Positions 25,298-33,979 of a stretch of 64,000 nucleotides of DNA are shown piece after piece. The notes under the pieces are model-generated. The model did no database searches and had not been told where the DNA came from. It saw only the letters and a program-made list of their open reading frames with translations. Source of the DNA: Salinigranum salinum (lineage in GTDB: Archaea > Halobacteriota > Halobacteria > Halobacteriales > Haloferacaceae); NCBI RefSeq assembly GCF_009176545.1, contig NZ_VTOJ01000002.1, positions 124,001-188,000 of the forward strand. The letters are read 5' to 3'. The number at the start of each line of letters is the position of its first letter. Position 1 is the stretch's first letter. Position numbers and translations under genes: made by a program.

Positions 25298-25639
25298 GTG
25301 ATCGTCGAACTCCGTGACGACGCCCTCTCGTGGGCGTGGTTCACAGTTGGATTCATCTCGTTTCTCGTCGCTGGTGGTCCTGTCACTCGATCGATAATTG
25401 GTCAATCTGTTGGCGACTGGTTTCGGGCAATCGATCCCACTGATCGGGGACTCGTCGTTCTCCTCTTCGCCATCGTCGTCTGGGCCATCTACGCGAGGTT
25501 CGACGTACCGAGTCGACCGATCACCAGTTTTACCGTCGGCCTGATGTGTGCCATTGGGTTGCTCGTCCTCACCCACGTCCTAATCGCCGGTCGGCCCGAA
25601 AGGTGGGGAGTGGGTAAGCCGTTCTCGGTATCCGGTTAG
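25298..25639 (+). CDS. small multi-pass membrane protein
   Basis: 113 aa with three hydrophobic segments (about 10-30, 48-65, 78-98). The start is uncertain: GTG at 25298 is the first usable start. The open frame continues upstream to 25238 and already looks hydrophobic and coding there (DVLAGVFAVVWVIVE), so the N-terminus may have been lost. The gene is convergent with, and overlaps by 4 bp, the membrane protein at 25636. Function unknown. Confidence 0.5.
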   Translation: MIVELRDDALSWAWFTVGFISFLVAGGPVTRSIIGQSVGDWFRAIDPTDRGLVVLLFAIVVWAIYARFDVPSRPITSFTVGLMCAIGLLVLTHVLIAGRPERWGVGKPFSVSG

Positions 25640-26403
25640 ACCTCTGGTGCAGTTCCGGAGCTCGTTGCAGCGACCACGTTGGGATCACCGCGATCCCCGT
25701 CGTCCTCGGCGAGCTGCAGGTATGCCGAAGCCGTGACCCCGTAGATGAACGTGAACAGAATACTGTTGAGCAAAACGGACACGAGGTCGCCGATCGTGGA
25801 TGCGCCGGCCACCTGAAAGAGCGCGGGGACGGCACCGATGAGCGAACCGCTGATTCCGGAGAAGACGACGATCACAGCCAAGCGAAGCCGATTCCCCTTC
25901 GAGAGGCTCCAACTCCGCTTGAGTGCGCTGAGCACGCCGCGGTCTTCCACACCGACGGTGAAGATGACGAACAGGAAACACACCGCGAGGAACAGTCCCG
26001 GGATGAAGAACAAGACGAACCCGATCATGATCGCGAGGAACACGACGATTCCCCCGACGAGCATCGTAAGCGTGGCTCGACCGATCCGGCGGGTATACAG
26101 CTCCGTGGGAAACGACGAGAGCCGCGTCATCGGGCGAGCGAATGCCCGGGCGAGGATCACGAAGTAGACTGCCGTGAACAGGAACGCTCCGAGCAGTATG
26201 GCGCCCGCAACGGTCCCCGAGACCGGTAACGATAGGCCGATGACGTCGGCTGCCTCGGGGGGAACTTCGGCTGCAATCAGTGTGTTGAGCGACGTGACGA
26301 GCAGCAGCTGTTGGGCGAACAGGAGGGCCAGCAGGACGACGCCGGTTCGAGTCAGCACTCGTCTGGTTCCGTCAGTAATCGCATCGATGAGCTGGAGGGC
26401 CAT
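25636..26403 (-). CDS. multi-pass membrane protein (GDPD-membrane-domain-like)
   Basis: 255 aa from the ATG at 26403, with about six membrane spans. Its organisation is common in haloarchaea: long helices, a conserved-looking segment VEDRGVLSALKRSWSLSKGN before the fifth helix, and an acidic tail. Proteins of this type are often annotated as DUF7847 or glycerophosphodiester phosphodiesterase membrane domain. No catalytic residues are seen. Function unknown. It is divergent from the gene at 26573. Confidence 0.65.
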   Translation of the reverse strand: MALQLIDAITDGTRRVLTRTGVVLLALLFAQQLLLVTSLNTLIAAEVPPEAADVIGLSLPVSGTVAGAILLGAFLFTAVYFVILARAFARPMTRLSSFPTELYTRRIGRATLTMLVGGIVVFLAIMIGFVLFFIPGLFLAVCFLFVIFTVGVEDRGVLSALKRSWSLSKGNRLRLAVIVVFSGISGSLIGAVPALFQVAGASTIGDLVSVLLNSILFTFIYGVTASAYLQLAEDDGDRGDPNVVAATSSGTAPEV

Positions 26404-26572
26404 CGATCTCGACCACAATCGGCTCGGACATAAACCCTCGAGACGCTCAAACGAGACTCGTACTCACCCAGCACCCGAACCAGCGCCGACCGCGATATCG
26501 ACCCCCACTCATTTGAAACTGGTCGTGCAATCCTCACGGTACCGTGCGAGGTGTCGCCCGGCCATTACCAGC

Positions 26573-27226
26573 ATGCACGAACGGACCACCGACACCCTCT
26601 ATAGGCTCTCGAGGACCGTCGGACGCTACGTCAACCACGACGACGTCCTGACCCGGTTCGCGTCGTTGTGGGTGATCGTCGCGACACTCTTCACCATCGC
26701 CTGGGTCGGGAGTTACTCCCTCCTGCCGCAGGGACTCCTGCGGGGAGCGAATCCGGGAGCGACGGGCCGGTATGCCGGGAGCGTCACTCGAGAGTTCCTC
26801 TCCCTGTTCGCGTGGAACGTGGGTGTGTCTCTGATCGCGGTCGGGGCAAACACGTTCCGATCGGTGAACACGCCGCTCGGATACGTACTGCAGGTCATCC
26901 AAGCGCCTCGGTATGGCGTGGTGTGGGGGACGGGCTCACTGGCGATCGGAGGTGGTACTCGTGTCACGCCGTCGCTCTCGGTAGTCGGCGAGCGGAGCGG
27001 GCCGATGGAACTCACGGCGATCATCGCGATCGTCGTCGCCACCGGAGGTGTCATGATCTGGCATCAGACGTCGGGACCCCGATGGAAGGAGCCATGTGAC
27101 CGAGTTCGGTCCCCTCGTGACTGGTCGTTGACCCGTCGGGAATGGATACTGCTCGTCGGCGGGTACGCCCTACTCGCACTCGCGAACTATCGCGAAGCGC
27201 TCGACATCGCCAGCGTTGCTGGATGA
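26573..27226 (+). CDS. membrane protein, possibly SpoIIM-like
   Basis: 217 aa from the ATG at 26573, with about five hydrophobic segments. The arrangement recalls the SpoIIM/DUF95 family: SLFAWNVGVSLIAVGANTF, a glycine-rich turn, then RSGPMELTAIIAIVVATGG in the place of the family's HGxxEL motif. The residue before GPMEL is Ser rather than His-Gly, so membership is tentative. The longer upstream frame is antisense to the neighbouring gene. Confidence 0.6.
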   Translation: MHERTTDTLYRLSRTVGRYVNHDDVLTRFASLWVIVATLFTIAWVGSYSLLPQGLLRGANPGATGRYAGSVTREFLSLFAWNVGVSLIAVGANTFRSVNTPLGYVLQVIQAPRYGVVWGTGSLAIGGGTRVTPSLSVVGERSGPMELTAIIAIVVATGGVMIWHQTSGPRWKEPCDRVRSPRDWSLTRREWILLVGGYALLALANYREALDIASVAG

Positions 27227-27527
27227 GGCACATCAGTTCTCGGGGACGCTCATTGCCTCGGCCAGATTAGTCCCGAGCGGTCACGAGCGAGATTACAGGA
27301 ACGCTATCAGTACGAGCGATCCCTGGGCGACGGTTACGGTCGCGTGTGTGACCGTGCTACCCACGGTCCCCCATCGTTCCCTGACAACACCGAAAGTCAG
27401 GGTGAGGAGTATGTCTTGCCGGAAGTGGGCGACTGCGAGGATGTCAACGATACTGTGTAGTCAAGTAGCTTCTCAGTTACAGGGAATCAACACTACCGAA
27501 TTCTGCTTCAAGAACATCTACATATCC
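27227..27527. other. intergenic region
   Basis: About 300 bp without a gene. The last 40 bp are relatively A/T-rich and likely hold the promoter of the DUF5518-type gene at 27528. Nothing else is seen. Confidence 0.4.
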
Positions 27528-28196
27528 ATGGAACGAACAACGCTCAAGAACGCTAGTATCGGGGCTCTCATCGGCTTGGTGCTGACGTTCGTCCCGCTGA
27601 TCTCGCTCCTCGCTCCACTGGTAGGCGGCGGCGTCGCCGGATACCGCGAACGTCGGGGCGCGAAGGGTGGACTCGTCCCCGGTGTACTGGCGGGCGCGTT
27701 CGTAGCCGTTGGTGGAATCGTGATACGGACCGTGTTCGCCACGCTCCGTTTCGGAATCGAGGGCGCCATCCCCATCGCCGGCGTGCCACTGCCGACGTTG
27801 CTGGCCGCTCTGTTCGTCGGGACGTTCCTGACGGTAGTCGCTGCAGCTGGCACCGTCCTCGTCGCCGCTATCGGTGGCGCACTCGGTGGCGTTCTCGAAG
27901 AGGACCGTAGCCGACGCCAGACGGACGAGACCATCGCCGACACCATCCCCGGTACCGCCCCGCGGACCCGTCGGATGGTGATCGCCCTCGTTAGCTTCGT
28001 CGCGGGGCTCGTGACGTTCGTCGCAGTTGGATTCGGAGTGACAGAGGTGCTTGACCCGTACATCTGGCCGTCTGCGCTGGTCGGACTGCCGGTCGGGGCG
28101 ATCCTCGGTGTCACGGTCTCTGTGCTGGGCTACCATGTTCTCACGACACGGGGGGGACGCCGACAGGAGGACGACGAGTCTTCCGGCGCGATATAG
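27528..28196 (+). CDS. DUF5518-type haloarchaeal membrane protein
   Basis: 222 aa, six hydrophobic segments in three Gly/Ala/Val-rich pairs. The N-terminal half has the pattern IGALIGLVLTFVPLISLLAPLVGG-VAGY followed by a charged GGLVPGVLAGAFVA. I associate that pattern with DUF5518 proteins, which are common in haloarchaea and of unknown function. Start is the ATG at 27528; the upstream in-frame extension is not protein-like. Confidence 0.65.
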   Translation: MERTTLKNASIGALIGLVLTFVPLISLLAPLVGGGVAGYRERRGAKGGLVPGVLAGAFVAVGGIVIRTVFATLRFGIEGAIPIAGVPLPTLLAALFVGTFLTVVAAAGTVLVAAIGGALGGVLEEDRSRRQTDETIADTIPGTAPRTRRMVIALVSFVAGLVTFVAVGFGVTEVLDPYIWPSALVGLPVGAILGVTVSVLGYHVLTTRGGRRQEDDESSGAI

Positions 28197-28402
28197 ACGA
28201 CCCTCCCACTCACCTTCGAATCGACGCATACCGCTCGATACCCACCTTCATCGATCGGGTCGGTGTCACACGTCGAGAGGACTATGACGGTGACGCGACG
28301 TGGCTATTGATGCAGTATCGGTACCAGTTCCGTCGTCCCACCGATACCCGGAGGGATAGAATTTTTCCTCTACGGCGTGGAGGCTCGGGACGAGGAGAAC
28401 GC

Positions 28403-29701
28403 GTGCGATTCCTTGAGTACGTCAAGAACGGTGAGTGGTCGACGGTTCTGGGCTATCTCCTCTTCGTCGTCCTGATGGCGGCCGGATATTACTACAATAT
28501 CACGTTCGTCCAGCTCGGGTTGATCGACCTCGGGACCCGTCTAGTCGGCATGTCCGGAACGTCCGTTTCTACCTGGATGGCCGCCCTCGCGCTGCTGACG
28601 TTCCTCGTGGCGGTCGGTACCGGCGTCACGATGGATCGGCGCAACTGGAGTACCGACCTTCGGACCAAACTCCGCGTGTTGTTGCTGGTCGTCGTGGTCC
28701 AGTTCGCATTGACAACCGTCGCTCCGGGTATCCGGACAGTATCGGGGTTCGGCGTCTGGATCGTGATCGCGTCGGTCGCGCTCGGTGTCGGCTTTCCGAT
28801 TTCGTTCAGCCTCACTATCGATTTTATCCCCGTTCCGGACCGCGGGTACGTCGCGGCAGTGATCACCGCAGTTACGTACTTCGTGGCCAACGCTGTCCCG
28901 CTCGACTGGTCGATCGAGGTGTTCAGCCGAATGATGCTGGTCGCGATGGGGCCGGGGATCGTCGTGCTCGCGGTGCTGGCCTCGGATCGGATCCACGTTC
29001 TGAGCGATGTCGTCGATGAACTTTCCCTTCAGCACCGCGAGTTCGGTCGTGGTCGGTTCTGTCGGCCGGCGCCGATCGGGACGCGGAGCCTGGCGTTCTT
29101 CGTGCCGGTCGTGCTGATGTTCGGTGTGTTCTTCATAGATAGTCTCGGCTTCCTCCGGATCATCGAGACGCCGGCGCTCGTCCTCACCTCCTGGCAGTCC
29201 CCCTCGATCACGACCCGTCTCTCGATCGCTGTCGTCCACGCCATCGGGGCGCTCATGGCTGGTGTCCTCTACGTGAACTTCGATCGCAACGGTCTGTTCC
29301 TCTGGGTGTTTGCCCTCTTCGGGTTCACGTACGTGCTTTATACCTCCGACCTTCGGATGGCGGCACTGTTCCCGACGGTCGGAGGGGACACCCCTTCTAT
29401 CGTCAATCCGTTGTTCTACTCGCTTACAGTGAGCTTCTACACGACGCTGAACTTCGCGCTATGGCCCGACCTGTCCACGGCGGAGACGATCGGCACACAC
29501 AGCGCCGTCGGAATCGGGATGGCCGGCTGGCTGGCCACGTTCCTCTCGACGGCTGTCGCCCTCTATCTCGAACACGCCGAGTACACCCTCCTGTCGCACC
29601 TGAATCTCGTGAACGCGCTCGCGCTCCTGCTGTTCTTCGGGCTCGCAGCCGGGATCTACGTCCGACGCATGGTCACGATTTCGAGGGGGCGGTCGGCGTG
29701 A
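28403..29701 (+). CDS. 12-span integral membrane protein
   Basis: 432 aa from the GTG at 28403 (preceded by GGAG). The ATG further upstream would add an Arg-rich segment. About twelve hydrophobic segments suggest a transporter-like fold. The topology resembles MFS permeases, but I see no MFS loop signature. The bactofilin-like membrane protein gene follows after 28 bp, so the two are probably one operon. Function unknown. Confidence 0.65.
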   Translation: MRFLEYVKNGEWSTVLGYLLFVVLMAAGYYYNITFVQLGLIDLGTRLVGMSGTSVSTWMAALALLTFLVAVGTGVTMDRRNWSTDLRTKLRVLLLVVVVQFALTTVAPGIRTVSGFGVWIVIASVALGVGFPISFSLTIDFIPVPDRGYVAAVITAVTYFVANAVPLDWSIEVFSRMMLVAMGPGIVVLAVLASDRIHVLSDVVDELSLQHREFGRGRFCRPAPIGTRSLAFFVPVVLMFGVFFIDSLGFLRIIETPALVLTSWQSPSITTRLSIAVVHAIGALMAGVLYVNFDRNGLFLWVFALFGFTYVLYTSDLRMAALFPTVGGDTPSIVNPLFYSLTVSFYTTLNFALWPDLSTAETIGTHSAVGIGMAGWLATFLSTAVALYLEHAEYTLLSHLNLVNALALLLFFGLAAGIYVRRMVTISRGRSA

Positions 29702-29729
29702 CGTCACTCACGGGCGGGGGTGGTGACTG

Positions 29730-30596
29730 ATGACGCCGACCGAGATTATCCCGCTACTCGTGGTCGTCCTGCTGCTGCTCTCGGCATCGGGTGTCGATCC
29801 GGAGTCGATGGAGGTCGTCTTCGACGGCGATCATACGATCTCCGCGGCCGACGACGCGCTCGTCGTCGGTGGAGGGACCGCGTCGATACCGTCGGACGCG
29901 ACAGTCGAGACCCGGCTCTTCGTCGTCGGTGGCGACGTGCGGATCGACGGCCAGATAGACGGGGAAGTCCGCGTCTTGGGCGGCAACCTCACGGTGACCG
30001 ATGGAGCCGAGATCACGGGTGAGCTTCAGACCATCGCCGGTAACACCCGCGTTGCCGACGGGGCACTCGTGGGCGAGCGGACGGCACTGGACGTGACTTC
30101 ACAGCCTCGTTCGCCCCTCGCCAGCGTCGGCTGGTTCGTCCTCCAGTTGTTCGCACTTGGCGGACTGGGAGCGCTGCTTGCTCGACGGCGGCCGGGGCTC
30201 CTCGAGAACGTCGGCGACTCGATCGCTCACCACACGGCCGTGAGCGGCGTTGTGGGATCGATCGCCGGCGCGGCGCTGCTCGTCCTGTTCGTCTACATGG
30301 CGTTCACGCTGATCCTCCTCCCGATTAGCGTTCTGGGTCTGCTCGCCGAGCTCTTCGTCGTCGTCTACGCCTACGCCGTCTACGGGTACCTCATCGGCAG
30401 TCGATTGCCAGTCGAGCGGGCGGACGTGGCAACGGCCGTCGGAGCCGGTCTGTTCCTGATCGGCATCGAGGCGCTGGGGCGCGTTCCGGTGGCTGGATTC
30501 CTCCTCCAGTTCCTGCTCGTGACCGTCGGGTTCGGAGCGGTCCTCATCACGTACTTCGGGCTTCAGGAGTTCGAGCCTGCCCGGATTCCCGAGTGA
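29730..30596 (+). CDS. membrane-anchored polymer-forming (bactofilin-like) protein
   Basis: 288 aa. N-terminal hydrophobic segment, then a beta-helical repeat region (about 25-125) with regularly spaced turns: ADDALVVGGGTASI, VETRLFVVGGDVRIDGQIDGEVRVLGGNLTVTDG, GELQTIAGNTRVADG. Four or five membrane spans follow (about 130-285). The beta-helix resembles bactofilins, which polymerise on membranes. Here the repeats would face outside or form a surface patch. It likely shares an operon with the 12-span protein upstream. Role in the envelope or cytoskeleton is inference. Confidence 0.7.
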   Translation: MTPTEIIPLLVVVLLLLSASGVDPESMEVVFDGDHTISAADDALVVGGGTASIPSDATVETRLFVVGGDVRIDGQIDGEVRVLGGNLTVTDGAEITGELQTIAGNTRVADGALVGERTALDVTSQPRSPLASVGWFVLQLFALGGLGALLARRRPGLLENVGDSIAHHTAVSGVVGSIAGAALLVLFVYMAFTLILLPISVLGLLAELFVVVYAYAVYGYLIGSRLPVERADVATAVGAGLFLIGIEALGRVPVAGFLLQFLLVTVGFGAVLITYFGLQEFEPARIPE

Positions 30597-30687
30597 GAAC
30601 GAGATGTATCTCCCGAACGGACCAGTGCGTAGGGGATTCCGAAAGGACTTGCAGGAGGGGGGACAGGTGTGGTCGTCCACGACAGAT

Positions 30688-30894
30688 TCACCGGAGGACG
30701 AGGTGGGCCACGACGGCGACATTGATAGCCACGCCGATGACGCCCTTCTCGACCAGCAGATCGACTTGGCCGTCCCGCGTCGCGAACGATGCTGCACAGC
30801 CGGATTCGGCGGCATCGAATCGAGGCGGAAAGCTCGATCGGGTCTCTTTCGGGTCTTTTCGCAGCCGGGCGTGGAACCACATGAACGAACTCAT
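30688..30894 (-). CDS. possible small membrane protein
   Basis: 68 aa. The basic N-terminus (MSSFMWFHARLRKDPKE) is less convincing, but the end reads as a typical membrane segment (DLLVEKGVIGVAINVAVVAHLVLR). The ATG at 30894 is 25 nt from a strong TATA box (30917-30923), ideal for a leaderless transcript. No family is recognised. Confidence 0.35.
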   Translation of the reverse strand: MSSFMWFHARLRKDPKETRSSFPPRFDAAESGCAASFATRDGQVDLLVEKGVIGVAINVAVVAHLVLR

Positions 30895-30915
30895 CCGACG
30901 AGAGTCGGCGTGTAG

Positions 30916-30924
30916 ATATATATT
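30916..30924. promoter_or_regulatory. strong TATA box, possibly bidirectional
   Basis: ATATATATT lies 25 nt before the minus-strand ATG at 30894 and about 40 nt before the plus-strand ATG at 30960. The sequence is symmetric, so it could serve both small genes. Confidence 0.4.
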
Positions 30925-30959
30925 GTCTGGAAAACAACTTCCACTCACAGGGGTCTAAG

Positions 30960-31172
30960 ATGCCGCCAGATCTGATCACCGGTCGAGACGTTGAGCTGAT
31001 AGCGATCGGGATCGTCTCCCTACTCGCTGGTGGTATTTGGGCCATAAAACCGGATCGTTCGATAGACCTGGTTCCGCTGGGTACGTTTTTACTGTTGTCA
31101 ACTCTGAGCTTCTTCCTAGCTTGGGTGGACATACGCGCGAGAGGTAACCTCTCCAATCGGCGGGAGACGTAA
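30960..31172 (+). CDS. small two-span membrane protein
   Basis: 70 aa with two hydrophobic helices (VELIAIGIVSLLAGGIWAI and LVPLGTFLLLSTLSFFLAWV) and a basic tail. The TATA box at 30916-30924 is suitably placed with a short leader. No family is recognised. Codon use is ordinary for the region. Confidence 0.5.
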   Translation: MPPDLITGRDVELIAIGIVSLLAGGIWAIKPDRSIDLVPLGTFLLLSTLSFFLAWVDIRARGNLSNRRET

Positions 31173-31254
31173 CAGAGGGAACGGCATCGCTTCCGGTGGT
31201 TCGTCGATCCGACTGCGGGTTTGGACGGTAGTAAAAAGACAGTCCAACGGCCGC

Positions 31255-31886
31255 TCATCCGACGAACCCGTGAGCGATGCCGGCAGCGAGGAGCGTCCCG
31301 CGCCGGTCGACGAGCCATCCGGTGACGATACCGACGAGGAACACGACGAGAAGCAGTGGCCACGCGGAGACAGGGTAGTACCCGAGATGGGCGAGCGAGA
31401 AGACGGCCGCCTGCCCCACGATCGCGACGATGCGCCCGTACCGCTCCTGGTAGAGGGCCTGAAGGAACCCACGGAACAGCGTCTCCTCTTGGAACGCGGC
31501 GATGGCGAACCCGAAGAACCACCCGAGCAGCAGGTTCACCGCAAAGCCGGTCGCTGCGTCCGCCGTGACGGTCGGGGTGGGGGAAGCGCCGATCGCTCCG
31601 ACAGACGTGAGTGCTGGGAAGAGCGCGGCGAGGGCGAGGGTCCCGCCGAGAGTGACGGCGAGTACGAGGACGATACCGGCGACGTCCCAGAGGAGGTCCC
31701 CACCGAGGGCAGGAGGAAGATTCCACCGAGGAACGTGAGGAACAGTGAGTCCGTGCTGTAGCCGCCGGGGAAGTACCGGTCCCAGGCACGCCTCAGGACG
31801 GCCCGGAGGACAACGAACGCTCCACGGAGGACAAAGCCTCTGACCTGCTGGGTGCGCGTGAAGGTGGGTGGTCGAAGACCATCCAT
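31255..31886 (-). pseudogene. CPBP (Abi/Rce1-like) intramembrane protease, frameshifted
   Basis: The 5' part (ATG 31886 to about 31705) reads in one frame through FLTFLGGIFLLP. The continuation (ALGGDLLWDVAGIVLVLAV, then the catalytic region) is one frame over, and the break is at about 31707-31712. The downstream part has the CPBP motifs: EETLFRG (EExxxR, 31480s), FSLAHLGYYP and AAGIAHGFVG. Rejoined, it is about 210 aa with four or more membrane spans. Restoring a single base before the GCC codon would repair it, so either a real recent mutation or a sequencing error is possible. Confidence 0.7.
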
Positions 31887-32035
31887 CGATGTCGAACTCT
31901 TCCCATCCGATCTCGACTGCGCGGCCTCCCTGGACTGTGAGGAACAGCGCAGTAACTCATCTGACTTCGATCGCCTTGCTGATCGAGACCGAGCCTCCCG
32001 CTCGACTCGGACGGCTCGAACCGGCTGGTCGGATC

Positions 32036-33979
32036 TCAGTCCTCACTCGTGGAGGTCGCGTCCCCCACCGCACTGGCATCGGTACCGATTCGTCGCTCGA
32101 AGAACTCATCCAAGAGGTGGAACGTGCGGGCTTTCTGATCGATGTCCGTCGAAGCGTGGCCTTCTTCGCCGAGTTCACGATACTCGAAGTCGGCATCCTC
32201 ACCGGCCTCGAAGCCGTGTTCTTCGAGGGCCTCGCGGAAGAGCCGGGCCTGTGAGACAGGCACACGACGGTCGTTGACCCCGTGCAGGATCAAAAGCGGT
32301 GCCGAAAGGTTCGCCGCGTGAGTCGTCGGCGAGCGCTCCTCGTACAGTCCGGGGTTGTCTTCGGGCGTGCCGAGGTACTTCTCCATCAACTCAGTCCGAA
32401 AGTGCGACATCGTGTTCTCGTACATGTCGGAGAGATCCGAGATCCCGATCCACGCGACACCCGCGTCGTATAGGTCGGGATACTGCACCATCTGCCAGTA
32501 CGCCGAATACCCTCCGTACGAACCCCCGAACACGACGACTCGACTCTCGTCGATCGGATACTCGTCGATAACGTGCTCTGCGGCGGTCGCAACGTCGCCC
32601 TGTTCGGCTCCACCCCAGTCGTCGTACAGGCGCTCGACGAACTCCCTCCCCCGACCGGAGGACCCTCGGTAGTTCACCTGGAGCACCGAGAAGCCACGTG
32701 AGACGAGGAACTGGGCGTACAGGTCGAACTGTTTGGTCGATCGGGCCCGCGGCCCACCGTGAGGGTGGACCAACAGTGGCGAAGGCCGGTGACCGGAGTC
32801 GTACAGGATCGCCCCGATCTCCAGTTCGTCGTATGGGTCGTGATCGACGGCATCAGCCGGTGTGTCAGGGATACCGTCGGATCTGACGGTGAAGTAGTCC
32901 GCGTCGGCGAAGTCCTCGGGAGAGAGCTCACCGTACTCGGCCTCAACTATCGTCTCGTAGTCGTGGGTCTCGATATCGTAGGCTAACAGCTCAGATCGAC
33001 GGGTCGGGGTCGAAAACGACAGGAGGATCCTCCCGTCTTCGAGTATGTAATCGCCGGCACCCCAGCCGAAATTCACAACTCCGTCCGGGAGCGCGAACTC
33101 CTCCGACTCACCGGTGACGACGTCGTACACCACAGGCACCGTCGAGGCCTCACGCTCGCGGACGGCGACGAACTGATTGCCATCTGATAAGAAGAACTGC
33201 GGTGTTTCATCGAACTGACCACCACCGAACCAGGCCACCTCGTCGGTCTCAAGATCGTACACTCCACACCGACCGAGATTCACAGTATTGTCGCCTACGA
33301 GCAGGGCGTCACCGTCGGGGTGCCAGTCGGCGGGCGTTGCTTCGGCCCCCGTCTCGCCAATCTCGAGATTTCTGGGATCGGATCCATCGACACCGGCGAC
33401 GTAGACATCTTGGTTCTCGTAGACATCGGTTTCGTTGGTTGCGTATGCGACCCTTTCGCCGTCGGGCGAGAGGTGGCCGACGTACACGGCCCGCTCGTAG
33501 TCGGTGATCTTCGTCGTCTCACCGGACGCAAGGTCGTGACGGAAGAGATTCATCTGGCCGTCGCGGTTCGAGCCAACGAGCAGGTGAGTGCCGTTTTCAC
33601 CCACGTCGGCGAGGAACACCTGGCCGTCCATTTCGACGATCGGTTCGACCCGGCCGTCGCGATCGATCGCGTACAGGTCGTTCTGCTCGTCGCCGTGTTC
33701 GTCGAGATGAAAGAATACTCGGTCGCCGTCGGCTGCCCAGTCGACAAACCAACGGGCGTCCCGGGGTACTTCGCCATCGCTCCACTGGTGAAGTTCTCTT
33801 GTCTTCGAGTTCAAGACGTGCAGTTCGTTCCGTTCGGTGACATCGTAATACAGTGCGACCTCGCTTCTATCCGGCGACACTGTCGGATGCGCCATGGTCG
33901 GAAGTTCCGCGAGTCGTTCTACCAGGTCTCGCTCACCGTTCCCGACCTCCTCAGGATCAGACATACTCGTTCGCGTCAT
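32036..33979 (-). CDS. S9-family (prolyl oligopeptidase/acylaminoacyl-peptidase-like) serine peptidase
   Basis: 647 aa from ATG 33979 (a second ATG at 33964 is equally possible). The N-terminal half is a seven-bladed beta-propeller-type domain (WD40-like repeats such as SPDGERVAYATNETD). The C-terminal alpha/beta-hydrolase (about 400-625) carries the nucleophile S487 in GGSYGGY, D570 in HGVNDRRVP and H608 in EEGHAS, so the catalytic triad is complete. No signal peptide, hence a cytoplasmic oligopeptidase that degrades short peptides. The propeller lacks obvious truncation. The gene stands alone on the minus strand. Confidence 0.92.
   Translation of the reverse strand: MTRTSMSDPEEVGNGERDLVERLAELPTMAHPTVSPDRSEVALYYDVTERNELHVLNSKTRELHQWSDGEVPRDARWFVDWAADGDRVFFHLDEHGDEQNDLYAIDRDGRVEPIVEMDGQVFLADVGENGTHLLVGSNRDGQMNLFRHDLASGETTKITDYERAVYVGHLSPDGERVAYATNETDVYENQDVYVAGVDGSDPRNLEIGETGAEATPADWHPDGDALLVGDNTVNLGRCGVYDLETDEVAWFGGGQFDETPQFFLSDGNQFVAVREREASTVPVVYDVVTGESEEFALPDGVVNFGWGAGDYILEDGRILLSFSTPTRRSELLAYDIETHDYETIVEAEYGELSPEDFADADYFTVRSDGIPDTPADAVDHDPYDELEIGAILYDSGHRPSPLLVHPHGGPRARSTKQFDLYAQFLVSRGFSVLQVNYRGSSGRGREFVERLYDDWGGAEQGDVATAAEHVIDEYPIDESRVVVFGGSYGGYSAYWQMVQYPDLYDAGVAWIGISDLSDMYENTMSHFRTELMEKYLGTPEDNPGLYEERSPTTHAANLSAPLLILHGVNDRRVPVSQARLFREALEEHGFEAGEDADFEYRELGEEGHASTDIDQKARTFHLLDEFFERRIGTDASAVGDATSTSED

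Noticed and set aside
30604..30915. Plus-strand 103-codon frame
   Set aside because: Antisense to the more plausible small membrane protein; its composition changes to basic and Cys-rich without domain sense.
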